DNA of 64,000 nt. It comes from Streptomyces spororaveus (GTDB lineage Bacteria > Actinomycetota > Actinomycetes > Streptomycetales > Streptomycetaceae). This document shows, in pieces, positions 25,996 to 34,175 of the stretch. Made by a program: the position numbers and the translations under genes. Every line of letters begins with the position of its first letter. Position 1 is the first letter of the stretch. The notes under the pieces are model-generated. The model worked only from the letters and a program-made list of their open reading frames with translations. It was not told the DNA's origin and ran no database searches. The stretch lies in assembly GCF_016755875.1 (NCBI RefSeq), contig NZ_BNED01000005.1:248001-312000 (forward strand). The letters run 5' to 3'.

Positions 25996-26315
25996 GGCTA
26001 CACCTACGCCCCACAGGCCAACCACCTGCTGGAACTCAGCCGCGCCGAGCGACTGTTCCCCATCACTGCACGCCCGAACACCAGAGTGCGTCTGGAGCGG
26101 GCGCCGCGAACCGGCCGGATGAGAACGATGTCCGTCATGCTCCAGGTGGACAACGACCACGGTCCGGTCGCGCACTTGCCGCCGCCTGGAGGCTGATACG
26201 CACCCACCCGGGTGACCTCCGCCCGATCCACGGCCCGGTACCTCTGCACCACGCACACGCCAACGCGAGGATGCACGAGCCGGTTTCCCCGATTCTTCGC
26301 GGCTGGAGTCCCTCA

Positions 26316-26591
26316 TTGCTCGAACGCAAGCAGCTCAAGGGCCGTACCCAGGTCACCTTCATCCTCCCCGAGGACGCCCCGGACGGGCCGGTCAGCGTGG
26401 TCGGGGACTTCAACCACTGGAACCCCGCCGCCCACCCCCTGGAGCCCCGCGGTGACGGCACCCGCGCCGCGACCGTCGCCCTGCCCGCCCGCAGCGCGCA
26501 CTCCTTCCGCTACCTCGCAGCCGGCGACTACTGGTTCGACGACGAACACGCCGACAGCCACGACGGCACCAACAGCCGCCTCCACACCTGA
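26316..26591 (+). CDS. isoamylase early-set (CBM48-like) domain protein
   Basis: A stand-alone glycogen/starch-binding-like beta-sandwich: RTQVTFILPEDAPDGPVSVVGDFNHWNPAAHPLEPRGDG, then ATVALPARSAHSFRYLAAGDYWFDD. The W in FNHW and the YWFDD end are typical. I place the start at TTG 26316 because GGAG lies 7 nt upstream and the protein then begins LERKQLKG as family members do; an upstream ATG at 26271 is in frame but adds unusual residues. 91 residues. Small proteins of this type are common in Streptomyces and may bind alpha-glucans or regulate glycogen enzymes. It survives intact amid debris. Confidence 0.75.
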   Translation: MLERKQLKGRTQVTFILPEDAPDGPVSVVGDFNHWNPAAHPLEPRGDGTRAATVALPARSAHSFRYLAAGDYWFDDEHADSHDGTNSRLHT

Positions 26592-27036
26592 CCCCCGACC
26601 TGCAGGCATCCGCCGATCCGCCTCCGAGCCGGCCCTGCATAGCGGCCTCCCTGGTCACCCGCGCCTCTCGTTGGACCAGCAGTCACCAGCGGCCGCGCAG
26701 CGGAAGGAACAGTCTTCCCACACGGCAGAACCACGGTGACAGCACGCTTGACGCCCCGATCCCCAGGTCCTGACCAGCACCGAGGTGAGACCCCTGTGAG
26801 CAGTCCGGCCAGCCTTTCGGGCAGCTCCCTTGCTGCCCTGCGCCACTTGAGGGAGAAGTGGGCGATCAACACCGTGCCCCTTCGCTACGAGGACGTCTCG
26901 GGTGCCTGGTCCCGGAGGTCGAGGGAGACCTGACCCATGACGAGCTGGTGTAGGCCCTGCCCGCAGACGACGAACGGAGCCAGCTTCCCGGACCAGGCAG
27001 CCCCCAGCAGCCGCGGCTTCGGCGAAACCGCTTAAG
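26592..27036. other. gap with no confident gene
   Basis: About 445 bp between the isoamylase-like gene and the IS5-family element. A short frame from GTG 26796 (about 45 residues, ending at 26933, with a GAGGTGAG upstream) contains LRHLREKWAINTVPLRYEDVSG, but I recognise no family. The rest shows no coding signal. Confidence 0.4.
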
Positions 27037-27909
27037 AGATCGTCTCAACTGGCTTGATCACTAAGCTGACTCTCGTGATGACGATGGTGGAGCGTCTGGT
27101 TCCAAACGGGTTGTGGGAGTTGTTCCAGCGGGTGGTTCCGGCGGCGCCGGTGCGGCCGCAGGGAGGGGGACGGCGCCGGTATGGGGACCGGCAGGTGCTG
27201 GCTGCCATCGTGTTCGTGGCCACTACCGGCTGCACGTGGCGGCAACTGCCGCCGGGCTTCGGCCCGTCCGGACCGACCGCGCACCGCCGCTTCACCGAGT
27301 GGAGCCAGGCCCGAGTATGGGGCAAGCTCCATCGCCTGGTCCTTGACGAGCTCGGCGCACGCGGCGGACTGGACTGGTCGCGGTGTGCGATCGACTCGGT
27401 GAACATGCGGGCCCCCAAAGGGGGGACCTGACGGGTCCGAATCCTGTGGATCGCGGCAAGAAGAGATCAAAGATCCACTTGATCACGGAGCGGACCGGTC
27501 TGCCCCTCTCCATCGGGATCTCGGCTGCGAACACCCACGACAGCCAGGGTCTGGAGCCTCTGGTGCGGGGCATCCCGCCCATCCGGTCCCGCCGCGGGCC
27601 GCGCCGCCGGCGACCGGCCAAGCTGCACGGCGACAAGGGCTACGACTACGACCGGCTGCGCGCGTGGCTCCGCTCCCGCAACATCACACCACGCATCGCG
27701 CGCCGGGTCATCGAATCCTCCCAGCGCCTTGGCCGTCACCGTTGGACCGTGGAGCGCACGGTGGCCTGGCTGTCCGGATGCCGCCGTCCTCACCGTCGCC
27801 ACGAGCGGAAGGCCGAACACTTCCTGGCGTTCGCCGGCATCGCCGCCGCCCTGATCTGCTACCGCAGGCTGACAACCTGACCGGCGAGCCCTCCGAGCTG
27901 GGATGATCC
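27037..27909 (+). mobile_element. IS5-family insertion sequence, near complete
   Basis: The element spans the transposase frames below and is bounded by imperfect inverted ends: AGATCGTCTCAACT at 27037-27050 against the reverse complement of 27896-27909, identical at 10 of 14 positions with transitions at the rest. Length is about 873 bp, normal for the IS427-like group of IS5. A target duplication could not be assigned. It sits at the left border of the stress island. Confidence 0.55.
27078..27880 (+). CDS. IS5-family transposase, two frames joined by -1 frameshift
   Basis: The first frame runs from ATG 27078 to TGA 27431 (VERLVPNGLWELF, YGDRQVLAAIVFVATTGCTWRQLPPGFGPSGPTAHRRFTEW, first catalytic Asp in CAIDSVNMRAPKGG). 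The second frame carries DLTGPNPVDRGKKRSKIHLI, the second Asp in KLHGDKGYDYDRLR, and the C-terminal Glu region WTVERTVAWLSGCRR. Re-reading one G in the GGGGGG run near 27420 (a -1 shift) joins them into one DDE transposase of about 267 residues. Such programmed shifting is established for this IS group. Catalytic residues are all present. Confidence 0.8.
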
Positions 27910-27981
27910 ATCCCGTAACCGAATGCCCCCAATCGAGGGGCTTACCTGCTGCACAGACTGCACACACCAGCGAGGAACGCC

Positions 27982-28581
27982 ATGACCGACTACCTGGCCG
28001 CCGCCATGGCGATGCTCGGCCCTGCCCAGAACCGCTACGCGGACCCCGCCGCCTGGGACAAGCTCCACGCAGAAGTCGGCATCCGGCTGCCGACCGACTA
28101 CCAGACCCTCGTGGACGCATACGCTCCCATCCAGCTCAACGGCCACCTGTACCTGCACCACCCCGCGACCGAACGCTGGAATCTGGGCCAGGACATACGG
28201 GACACGGTCCGCGCCTGGTCAGAGGTGTCCTGGGACGGCCTCGACCCGGAGGAGGACCCTCGGCTGCTTTTCGGACTCACGGAGTTGAGCTTCGGCACCC
28301 GCGACGGACTGTGGCCGATCGCGGGCACAGACCGAGGCGAGACGATCTTCCTCGTCGTTGCGAACGCCACGGCCCCCTGGCTCCTGACCGAAGACGGCGA
28401 AGGCGGCTGGGCACGGTACGACATGAGCTTCGCCGAATGGCTCTACCGCTATCTCATGGGCGAAGACATGGCCGGCCCCAACACCTCCGCCTTCTACCCC
28501 GGCCCGGTACAGCTGCGCCGTCTTCCGATGACCGCCGACGAACGGCCAGAGCCGTGGAGCGGGCCAGACCGCGGCATGTAA
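27982..28581 (+). CDS. SMI1/KNR4 (SUKH) family protein
   Basis: 199 residues. The SUKH pattern is visible: W near the start of helix 1 (DPAAWDKLHAEVGIRLPTDYQTLVDAYAPIQLNGHLYLHHP), WPIAGTDRGETIFLVV, and SFAEWLYRYLMGE. SUKH proteins are immunity factors against polymorphic nuclease or deaminase toxins, or general peptide-binding modules. No toxin gene is next to it, so it may be an orphan immunity protein or have a housekeeping role. ATG 27982 follows GAGGAACGCC. It lies 72 bp beyond the IS5 end. Confidence 0.75.
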   Translation: MTDYLAAAMAMLGPAQNRYADPAAWDKLHAEVGIRLPTDYQTLVDAYAPIQLNGHLYLHHPATERWNLGQDIRDTVRAWSEVSWDGLDPEEDPRLLFGLTELSFGTRDGLWPIAGTDRGETIFLVVANATAPWLLTEDGEGGWARYDMSFAEWLYRYLMGEDMAGPNTSAFYPGPVQLRRLPMTADERPEPWSGPDRGM

Positions 28582-28778
28582 CCCTGCCGCCACGACAGTC
28601 GCAGGCACCCACCCAGTTGCCTGGAGAACCAAACGAGACGACCTCTAAGGGCCACATGTCGACCTCCCTTTGCGCGAGTGAGATGCCGAGGACAGGGCAG
28701 GCGGAAGAGAAGGACAGCAGGCGCCTCCCCGCTAGTCGTCCCCATGCTCTTCCGAGCCCACGTGTAAGGAGACCTGTC

Positions 28779-29000
28779 ATGCACAGTGCCCCGCCGGAGC
28801 CTGAACTTCCGGATCGTGTGCCGGAGAAGCGCGGCGCCCTCACTCCTGACCTTCCACCCGCAGGCCCGTCCGCCCCCGACCTCCCGGACGCCGCGGCCGG
28901 ACGACCCCGGCGCGGCAGCCACGAGAAGGGCACGCGCGAGGAGGGCGAGCAACCCGCTGCCGGCCCGGGCAACGCCAAGCCACAGGAGCCGACCGACTGA
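28779..29000 (+). CDS. small Pro/Glu-rich hypothetical protein
   Basis: ATG 28779 has a strong AAGGAG 7 nt upstream. The 73-residue product is disordered: Pro-, Glu- and Gly-rich with many charged residues (PEPELPDRVPEKRGAL, ending GNAKPQEPTD). It has no membrane segment or cysteine. I recognise no family. The good ribosome site is the main argument that it is real. It is followed after 15 nt by another small frame of similar composition, possibly co-expressed. Confidence 0.55.
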   Translation: MHSAPPEPELPDRVPEKRGALTPDLPPAGPSAPDLPDAAAGRPRRGSHEKGTREEGEQPAAGPGNAKPQEPTD

Positions 29001-29015
29001 CAAAGGCGGTGGATC

Positions 29016-29210
29016 ATGGGCGAGAAGGACCCGAACCCCCGCCCGGCACTGCTCCCCGATGAGGGAGCCATGGTGGACGAACACGGCCGCCCCCCAGGAG
29101 CTTCGTCCAGAACCGGCCCGGGCGGGGGCCCGCCCGCCGACCCGGACCGCGTGGCCCGAGCCCGTGCGGAGAAGCGGCGGGGGAAGGCCCGAAAGGACGG
29201 GTCAGCCTGA
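29016..29210 (+). CDS. small charged hypothetical protein
   Basis: 64 residues starting at ATG 29016, 15 nt after the preceding small gene. It is hydrophilic, with an acidic first half and a basic C-terminus (RARAEKRRGKARKDG). The ribosome site is weak (GGCGGTGG). No family is recognised; disordered proteins of this sort are common in Streptomyces stress-gene regions. From 29211 to 29484 no gene is seen. Confidence 0.45.
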   Translation: MGEKDPNPRPALLPDEGAMVDEHGRPPGASSRTGPGGGPPADPDRVARARAEKRRGKARKDGSA

Positions 29211-29484
29211 GGCAGCAGCCCGCACTGGCGTACCCCGGCCCCGTGAACTCGCGCTGCCGCAGTGCACGCCGGTCCCCACGGAGACGTCAAACCGCGCAAT
29301 GGGGTGCGTCTGCGAGCCCGGGGCGGTGGGGCTGCTCTGCTGAGGGGCCGTGCGCAGGGGCTCTGCGCCAGCGGGCTTCGCAAAACGAGTAGCGGCCGCT
29401 TCGTCGGCTCGTCGGGCGGTGACGGCTGCCGAGCTGACGGCTCACGTGGTGGCGCACGGCAGGCAGGACGTGCGAGCGGTCGGT

Positions 29485-29838
29485 TCAAACGGTGCGGGTG
29501 ACCGTCACCAGGACGGTGACGGGTTTGGGTGTGCCGTGTTGGGTCAGACAGGCGGTGACTGCGGTCCGCACGTCCTCGCGAACCTGTCGGGCGATGTCGA
29601 CGACGCGACGGTCAGCGTGCAGGATGCAGCGCACTTCCACGTGCCATCCGCCTTCCGAGGTGTGTTCGCAGCGGATCCCGGACGCCTCGTGATGCGAGGT
29701 GGTTCTTGCCGTGATGGCGCGGGAGGCTGCGAGAGCCAGCCTGTCGGCGAGCGCGGGCTGGAGTGCGGCGACACCGGGAGCAGCAAGGGCTGCTGCGGCT
29801 ACCGCCTGCTGGATGTCCTCAGGGTGGGGGGCGGTCAT
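29485..29838 (-). CDS. Asp23-related small protein downstream of the anti-sigma gene
   Basis: 117 residues. After an Ala/Leu-rich helical first half (IQQAVAAAALAAPGVAALQPALADRLALAAS) comes a beta-rich second half with the Asp23-like alternation HVEVRCILHADRRVVDIARQVREDVRTAVTACL and VTVLVTVTRTV. Its start overlaps the preceding stop (ATGA at 29835-29838), so it is the third gene of a sigma/anti-sigma/Asp23-like operon. Inferred role: part of the envelope-associated Asp23 scaffold controlled by this locus. Confidence 0.6.
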   Translation of the reverse strand: MTAPHPEDIQQAVAAAALAAPGVAALQPALADRLALAASRAITARTTSHHEASGIRCEHTSEGGWHVEVRCILHADRRVVDIARQVREDVRTAVTACLTQHGTPKPVTVLVTVTRTV

Positions 29839-30509
29839 CGTTCGCTCAGCTCGAACCGCTCGCCACCCGGCACACTGTGGAGTTCCAGCACGGCATTGAT
29901 TTCCAGGTCGACGGCCGTGACGGCGAGACCGAGGGTGTGCTCAGCGGCGTTGAGGACAGCTTGTCGCACCTTTTCGGCCCGTTCCCGCAGCGGCTTGTCG
30001 AGCGCGGCTGCCACCGTGATGGCGACGGAGTGGCCGCCCGGTACGGGGGTCAGGCGGCAGCTGGCCGCGCGGGCGCCGAGGACGGTGTCGGCGGCCCGAC
30101 GCAGCACCTTGGCGGCGGCGCTCTCGGCGATGCGCAGATCGTGGTCGGGATCGTCCAGCCAGAGCATGGTCCCCAGTCGTGCCTCGGCCCGGACCGCGTT
30201 GATGACCCGGTTGGCGAGGCTAAAGCTGTCGGGTTGATCCTCGGCGCGTAGAGCACGGGTGGCCCGGTCCAGGGCTGTCAGCCCTTCGACAGCCTCTTGG
30301 CAGTAGGGGCAGCTGCTGCTGTGCGGGTCTGCGGCACCGGCGGCGGGGTCCCGGGCCTCTTCCCAGGCGCGGCCGAGGGGGCGTCCACAGGGCAGCAGCT
30401 CCGCGCCGGCCAGCAGCTCCGCGTCAGGGATCAGTGATGCCTCGGCCCTCGGGGCGCCCACGTTCTCGGGCTCGTCGCGGGAGGTGAGGTGCGGGTCGTC
30501 TAGCGCCAT
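29835..30509 (-). CDS. ZAS-motif anti-sigma factor with Asp23-like domain
   Basis: The start is ATG 30509, overlapping the sigma-factor stop; a longer in-frame extension would lie inside the sigma gene. 224 residues. The zinc-associated anti-sigma signature H-x3-C-x2-C is present as HSSSCPYC (His63, Cys67, Cys70). The C-terminal half (about residues 110-224) is Asp23/Gls24-like, with VINAVRAEARLG, VGH/SVAITVAAALDKPLRERAEKVRQAVLNAAEHTLGL and a final VDLEINAVLELHSV. No transmembrane helix is seen. It should bind the ECF sigma factor next door, while the Asp23 part may couple that to envelope state. Confidence 0.75.
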   Translation of the reverse strand: MALDDPHLTSRDEPENVGAPRAEASLIPDAELLAGAELLPCGRPLGRAWEEARDPAAGAADPHSSSCPYCQEAVEGLTALDRATRALRAEDQPDSFSLANRVINAVRAEARLGTMLWLDDPDHDLRIAESAAAKVLRRAADTVLGARAASCRLTPVPGGHSVAITVAAALDKPLRERAEKVRQAVLNAAEHTLGLAVTAVDLEINAVLELHSVPGGERFELSER

Positions 30510-31144
30510 GGGCGCATCGCCTCCATCAGAGCGCGCCGTGCGCGAAAGAGTCTGCCGCGCACCGTTTGTTCGCTGGTGCCCACCACGTGGGCGATCTCTT
30601 CGTAGTGCAGGCCGTGCAGCTCCCGCAGGACCCAGCACACGCGCAGCTCGGGGCGCAGTTCCATAAGCGCTCGCGCCAGGGCCGCCGTCGCTGCGTCCGC
30701 CTCAGCCACGAGCGGCGGTGAGCTGTCCGCGTCCGCGGCAGCGGGTTCGGGGACGACGTCCAGGGGCAGAGGGCAGGGCCGGTGACGCAGAGTGTTGAGG
30801 CAGCGGTTCGTGACGATGCGGTACATCCAGGTGCCGAACGAGGCGCCGTGGCGGAATTCCGGCAGCCGCCTCCAGGCGCTGAGGAAGGAGTCCTGGACGG
30901 CGTCCTCGGCGTCTGCCCGGTTGCCGAGCAGATGCTGGGCGAGGGCGACCAGGCGGCCACCGTGCCGACGCACCAGCACGGCGAAGGCTTCTTCATCCCC
31001 TTCGGAAGCCCGTACCGCCAGGGCACTGTCGTCCAGGTCGCCGGGAGTGTCCCGGTCCGCGGCGACGTCGGCGATCGGCTGCGGCGCCGGCCGCAGCGAG
31101 AAGTCTGCGCCGTGCGGGAGCGGGGGTCTCGTCCGGTTGCGCAT
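30500..31144 (-). CDS. ECF RNA polymerase sigma factor
   Basis: 214 residues. Region 2 is clear (DEEAFAVLVRRHGGRLVALAQHLLGNRADAEDAVQDSFLSAWRRLPEFR, then FGTWMYRIVTNRCLNTLR), and so is region 4 (LMELRPELRVCWVLRELHGLHYEEIAHVVGTSEQTVRGRLFRARRAL). An N-terminal extension of about 40 residues is disordered. The anti-sigma start overlaps its stop, so the two are translationally coupled. The divergent Asp23 operon starting at 31309 is the most likely target together with its own operon; the 165-bp divergent region would hold both promoters. Confidence 0.92.
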   Translation of the reverse strand: MRNRTRPPLPHGADFSLRPAPQPIADVAADRDTPGDLDDSALAVRASEGDEEAFAVLVRRHGGRLVALAQHLLGNRADAEDAVQDSFLSAWRRLPEFRHGASFGTWMYRIVTNRCLNTLRHRPCPLPLDVVPEPAAADADSSPPLVAEADAATAALARALMELRPELRVCWVLRELHGLHYEEIAHVVGTSEQTVRGRLFRARRALMEAMRPWR

Positions 31145-31308
31145 CCGCCGCTCGCTTTCTGCCGGAGACGGTCGCCGCGGCCTGCGTACGCACTCCTCGA
31201 TGGTATGCGGTGTGTGTCACGCCAGCCGGGTGAGGAATGCCCCTGCGGCGTGTCTAAAGCATGAGGGCACCGCACCGGCGCCCGGATGGACACCCTGGGG
31301 AGGTCCTC

Positions 31309-31788
31309 ATGTCGGACACCATCAACCCCACGGCGGGCGGGATCGAGTCGCGCCCTGCCGGCAAGGCGCTAAAGGGCCACACCGGCGCCGGGACGGCTCC
31401 CGAAACGCGGGGCCGGACGACCATCGCCGACAGCGTCGTCGAAAAGATCGTAGGAATGGCCACCCGCGAGGTGCCGGGCATCCACAGCCTCGGCTCCGGC
31501 ATGGCCCGCACGCTCGGGGCTGTGACGGACAAGGTCCCCGGGGGACGTCCAAGCGTGTCCCGCGGCGTGAAGGTCGAGGTGGGCGAACGGCAGGCCGCCG
31601 TCGATCTCGCCGTCGTCGTGGAGTACGGCGTTGCCATCGTGGACATCGCCGCCGACGTCCGCACCAGCGTCATCACGGCCGTGGAACGCATGACCGGCCT
31701 GGAGGTCGTCGAAGTGAACATCACCGTCGCCGACGTCCACCTGCCCGACGAGAAGGACGACGAGGAGGGCGAGGGCCGCGTGCAGTGA
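31309..31788 (+). CDS. Asp23/Gls24 envelope stress protein
   Basis: ATG 31309 follows GGGGAGG; an earlier in-frame ATG has no ribosome site. 159 residues: a disordered 40-residue N-terminus, then the Asp23 domain (TIADSVVEKIVGMATREVPGIHSLG, VEVGERQAAVDLAVVVEYGVAIVDIAADVRTSVITAVERMTGLEVVEVNITVADVHLP) and a short acidic tail. Asp23 of Staphylococcus is a membrane-anchored cell-wall-stress protein held by AmaP; Streptomyces paralogues are uncharacterised. It is first of a five-gene operon. Confidence 0.9.
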   Translation: MSDTINPTAGGIESRPAGKALKGHTGAGTAPETRGRTTIADSVVEKIVGMATREVPGIHSLGSGMARTLGAVTDKVPGGRPSVSRGVKVEVGERQAAVDLAVVVEYGVAIVDIAADVRTSVITAVERMTGLEVVEVNITVADVHLPDEKDDEEGEGRVQ

Positions 31789-31857
31789 CCCCTCGCAGCC
31801 CACGGCATCCCCGCCGCCGGGCGAAGACGCGATCGACGTGAAATTCAGGTGAGTGAG

Positions 31858-32037
31858 ATGAGCGCAGCAACCACGGGCCTGCTTGCCGGCATGGCCCTGG
31901 GCTTCGCCGCATTCTTCGGCGGCTTCTGGGCGTTTCTGCTCGTGGCGTTCCTGGGCCTGGTGGGCCTGGTGATCGGCCGCATGCTGCAGGGTGACCTGGA
32001 GCTCTCCGACTTCACACGCTCCCGGGACCGGCAGTGA
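31858..32037 (+). CDS. small two-helix membrane protein (DUF2273-like)
   Basis: 59 residues from ATG 31858; a GTG at 31849 is an alternative. Two hydrophobic helices (TGLLAGMALGFAAFFGGF and FLLVAFLGLVGLVIGRML) with a short polar tail, resembling DUF2273 proteins encoded beside asp23 and amaP in Firmicutes. Its stop overlaps the GTG start of the next gene (GTGA). Likely a membrane partner of the Asp23 proteins. Confidence 0.7.
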   Translation: MSAATTGLLAGMALGFAAFFGGFWAFLLVAFLGLVGLVIGRMLQGDLELSDFTRSRDRQ

Positions 32038-32435
32038 CCTCGCAGCCTGCCGCTGATTCGCCCGGCGGAGCAGCAGCAACCCGGCCGGTCCTACCGGCTG
32101 CCGAACGTGGCGCCACGGTGATCCCTGAGAAGGTGGTGGCCCGCATTGCGGCCCGCGCCGCGCGGGAGGCCCTGGCCACGCACACGGACACGTCAGCCGC
32201 GCATGCGGAGCTGGCCGCTCCGCACGCCTCGGTCACCGTCGGGAGCGGCACAGCCCGGCTGGGACTGACTATGGACTTGCCCTACCCGATAGACCTCGCC
32301 CGTGCCTCCCGCCACGTGCAGCACTACGTCGGCGAGCGGGTCGCCCGTCTGACCGGGATGCGCGTCACTGAAGTGACCCTCGCCATCGAGCGCCTGGTTC
32401 CCTCCAACGGGCTGGAAGACCGACGCGTGCAGTGA
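32034..32435 (+). CDS. second Asp23-like protein
   Basis: 133 residues starting at GTG 32034 in a 4-bp overlap with the preceding stop. The Asp23 core is shorter than in its operon neighbour: VIPEKVVARIAARAAREALATHT, TVGSGTARLGLTMDLPYPIDLARASRHVQHYVGERVARLTGMRVTEVTLAIERL. It has no signal or membrane helix. Being coupled to a small membrane protein and to DUF6286 and AmaP-like genes, it is probably a cytosolic component held at the membrane. Confidence 0.8.
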   Translation: MTSQPAADSPGGAAATRPVLPAAERGATVIPEKVVARIAARAAREALATHTDTSAAHAELAAPHASVTVGSGTARLGLTMDLPYPIDLARASRHVQHYVGERVARLTGMRVTEVTLAIERLVPSNGLEDRRVQ

Positions 32436-32470
32436 ACCGGTCCGCAGGCGCACCGGGAAGGAGAGCCGGT

Positions 32471-33118
32471 ATGAAACGGGACCAAGCCCACCCGGCCGAA
32501 ACGGAGCAGCCCACCGCACCGGACGAGGTCACCTCCCGCACCGTGGGGCAGCTGGCAAAGCAGTCGGCCGGCCCACGGCCGACCGTCAGGCGCCCGTGGT
32601 CCGCACGCCGGATACCCGCGGCGCTGACCGCCCTGCTCATCGGGGCCGCGGCCGGGACCCTCCTGTTCGACATCATCAGGGTCCATGCCGGCCGGACCGC
32701 CGCAGCCTGGCGCACGCGCCTGGCCGACGAACTGGCCACCCGCCCGCTGGATGACACCTGGATGCAGATCAGCGCGGTCGTCATCGGCCTCCTCGGCCTC
32801 TGGCTGATCGTCATGGCCCTCACCCCCGGCCTGCGTGACCAGTTGCCCCTCAGAACCCCCGACGCGCAGACGCACGCCGTGCTGGACGGTGACGCCGCGG
32901 CACTCCTTCTGCGGGATGCCGCCATGCACGTCCCCGGGGTCAGTGCTGCCAGGATCCGGATCTCCCGGAACCGCGTCGGGGCCCGGGCGGACGTGCGTTT
33001 CCGTGCCCCGGCCGATGTCAAGGCCGATCTCTTGGTCGCTCTACGGGAGGAACTCGCCCGGCTTGCCCTTGCCCGCCCTCCTCGGCTCGCCGTTCGGGTA
33101 CGCCCACGCCGGAAGTGA
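32471..33118 (+). CDS. DUF6286-type membrane protein
   Basis: ATG 32471 has AAGGAGAG upstream and is preferred to the overlapping GTG 32432. 215 residues: a disordered N-terminus of about 45 residues, two transmembrane helices (IPAALTALLIGAAAGTLLFDII and ISAVVIGLLGLWLIVMAL), and a C-terminal Asp23-like soluble part (LLLRDAAMHVPGVSAARIRISRNRVGARADVRF, ADLLVALREELARL). It is characteristic of actinobacterial asp23 operons. It probably tethers the assembly to the membrane. Confidence 0.8.
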   Translation: MKRDQAHPAETEQPTAPDEVTSRTVGQLAKQSAGPRPTVRRPWSARRIPAALTALLIGAAAGTLLFDIIRVHAGRTAAAWRTRLADELATRPLDDTWMQISAVVIGLLGLWLIVMALTPGLRDQLPLRTPDAQTHAVLDGDAAALLLRDAAMHVPGVSAARIRISRNRVGARADVRFRAPADVKADLLVALREELARLALARPPRLAVRVRPRRK

Positions 33119-33166
33119 CTCGCCCCTGAAGGACCACGGTCGAGCGAGAGACAGGAAACGGATCCC

Positions 33167-33772
33167 ATGAAGAGGAAGTCCGCGATCAACCGAGTCCTGC
33201 TGGCCCTGACAGGCATCGTCCTGCTCGGCTCCGGCATCCTGATTCTGGCGGGTGGCTTCGACTTGTACCGGCGCTGGCGGCTGACACCACCCGACGGCTG
33301 GCCCCTGACCGCTCCCGACGGCGTCCTGCTCGACGCCGCCGATCGCACCCGCTGGACGGACGAAGGATGGTGGTGGCCCGTGGTCATTGCCGTCTTGACG
33401 CTCGTCGTTGTGCTCGCCGTCTGGTGGCTGCTGGCGCAACTGCGCCGCACGCACCCCGGCCACATCCCCCTGGGCGGACTGCCCGTCGTGGACGGTGTGG
33501 AACTGCGCGAGCGCGCCCTCAGCGACGCTCTGGCCGCCGACGCCCGACAACAGCCAGGCGTCCAGAAGGCCCGGGCAAGGATGGACGGCTCGGCCAAGCA
33601 TCCGGAAGCCCACCTCGACCTCACCCTTGCCTCCGACAGCGCCCCCGGCCCCGCCCTCCAGGCGCTGGTCGACGGTCCGCTGGAACGCGCCCGCCAGTCC
33701 ACCGGCCAGACCCACCTCCCCGCGAAGGTACAGCTGCGGGTGACTCCGCACAAAGCCCACCGCGCCGACTGA
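33167..33772 (+). CDS. amaP: AmaP-like alkaline-shock membrane anchor
   Basis: 201 residues with two transmembrane helices (RVLLALTGIVLLGSGILILAGG near the start and WPVVIAVLTLVVVLAVWWLLAQL in the middle) and a C-terminal cytosolic domain. This matches AmaP, which anchors Asp23 at the membrane in Staphylococcus. The C-terminal part (LRERALSDALAADARQQPGVQKARARM) has weak Asp23-like helices. It is the last gene of the operon; a 15-bp-stem terminator lies 64 nt downstream. Confidence 0.75.
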   Translation: MKRKSAINRVLLALTGIVLLGSGILILAGGFDLYRRWRLTPPDGWPLTAPDGVLLDAADRTRWTDEGWWWPVVIAVLTLVVVLAVWWLLAQLRRTHPGHIPLGGLPVVDGVELRERALSDALAADARQQPGVQKARARMDGSAKHPEAHLDLTLASDSAPGPALQALVDGPLERARQSTGQTHLPAKVQLRVTPHKAHRAD

Positions 33773-33835
33773 GTCTCGTGCGCCCGAGTACGAGCCCGAC
33801 AGGCGTAGCTCTGGAAAACGAGTGCCGAGCCCGGG

Positions 33836-33871
33836 AAACGGCTCCCCCTCAAGCTGGAGGGGGAGCCGTTT
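33836..33871. terminator. perfect bidirectional terminator hairpin
   Basis: AAACGGCTCCCCCTC (33836-33850) pairs perfectly with 33857-33871 around a 6-nt loop; A- and T-runs at the stem base favour termination in both directions. It separates the Asp23/AmaP operon from the convergent glsB-type gene. Confidence 0.85.
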
Positions 33872-33902
33872 CGGCGGGTGGTGGGCCGATCAACGCGCCG
33901 GG

Positions 33903-34175
33903 TCAGGCACGGCGGTGCCTGTTGCGAGTGAGGAGGCGGTAGAGGATGAGGAGGATGAGGGAGCCGACGATGGCGGCGATCCAGGTGGAGAGATCGAAGA
34001 AGCCGTCGATGGAATCGACGCCGAAGATGACCTTGCCGAGCCAGCCGCCGAGCAGGCCGCCCGCGATGCCGATGAGCATGGTGATGATGAGGCCACCCGG
34101 GTCCTTGCCCGGCATGAGCGCCTTGGCAATGAGGCCCGCGAGCAGCCCGATGAGGATCCAAGCAATGATGCCCAT
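33903..34175 (-). CDS. GlsB/YeaQ/YmgE-family stress membrane protein
   Basis: 90 residues, three transmembrane helices, with the family's glycine-rich pattern: MGIIAWILIGLLAGLIAKALMPG, GGLIITMLIGIAGGLLGGWLGK and a last helix AAIVGSLILLILYRLL. In Gram-positives glsB is linked to gls24/asp23 stress loci, and here it is convergent with such an operon. Its function is unknown; it is stress-induced in several bacteria. Confidence 0.9.
   Translation of the reverse strand: MGIIAWILIGLLAGLIAKALMPGKDPGGLIITMLIGIAGGLLGGWLGKVIFGVDSIDGFFDLSTWIAAIVGSLILLILYRLLTRNRHRRA

Noticed and set aside
25945-26276. Minus-strand frames opposite the second IS701 relic
   Set aside because: Composition is Arg/Ser-rich shadow of the relic, with no ribosome site or homology.
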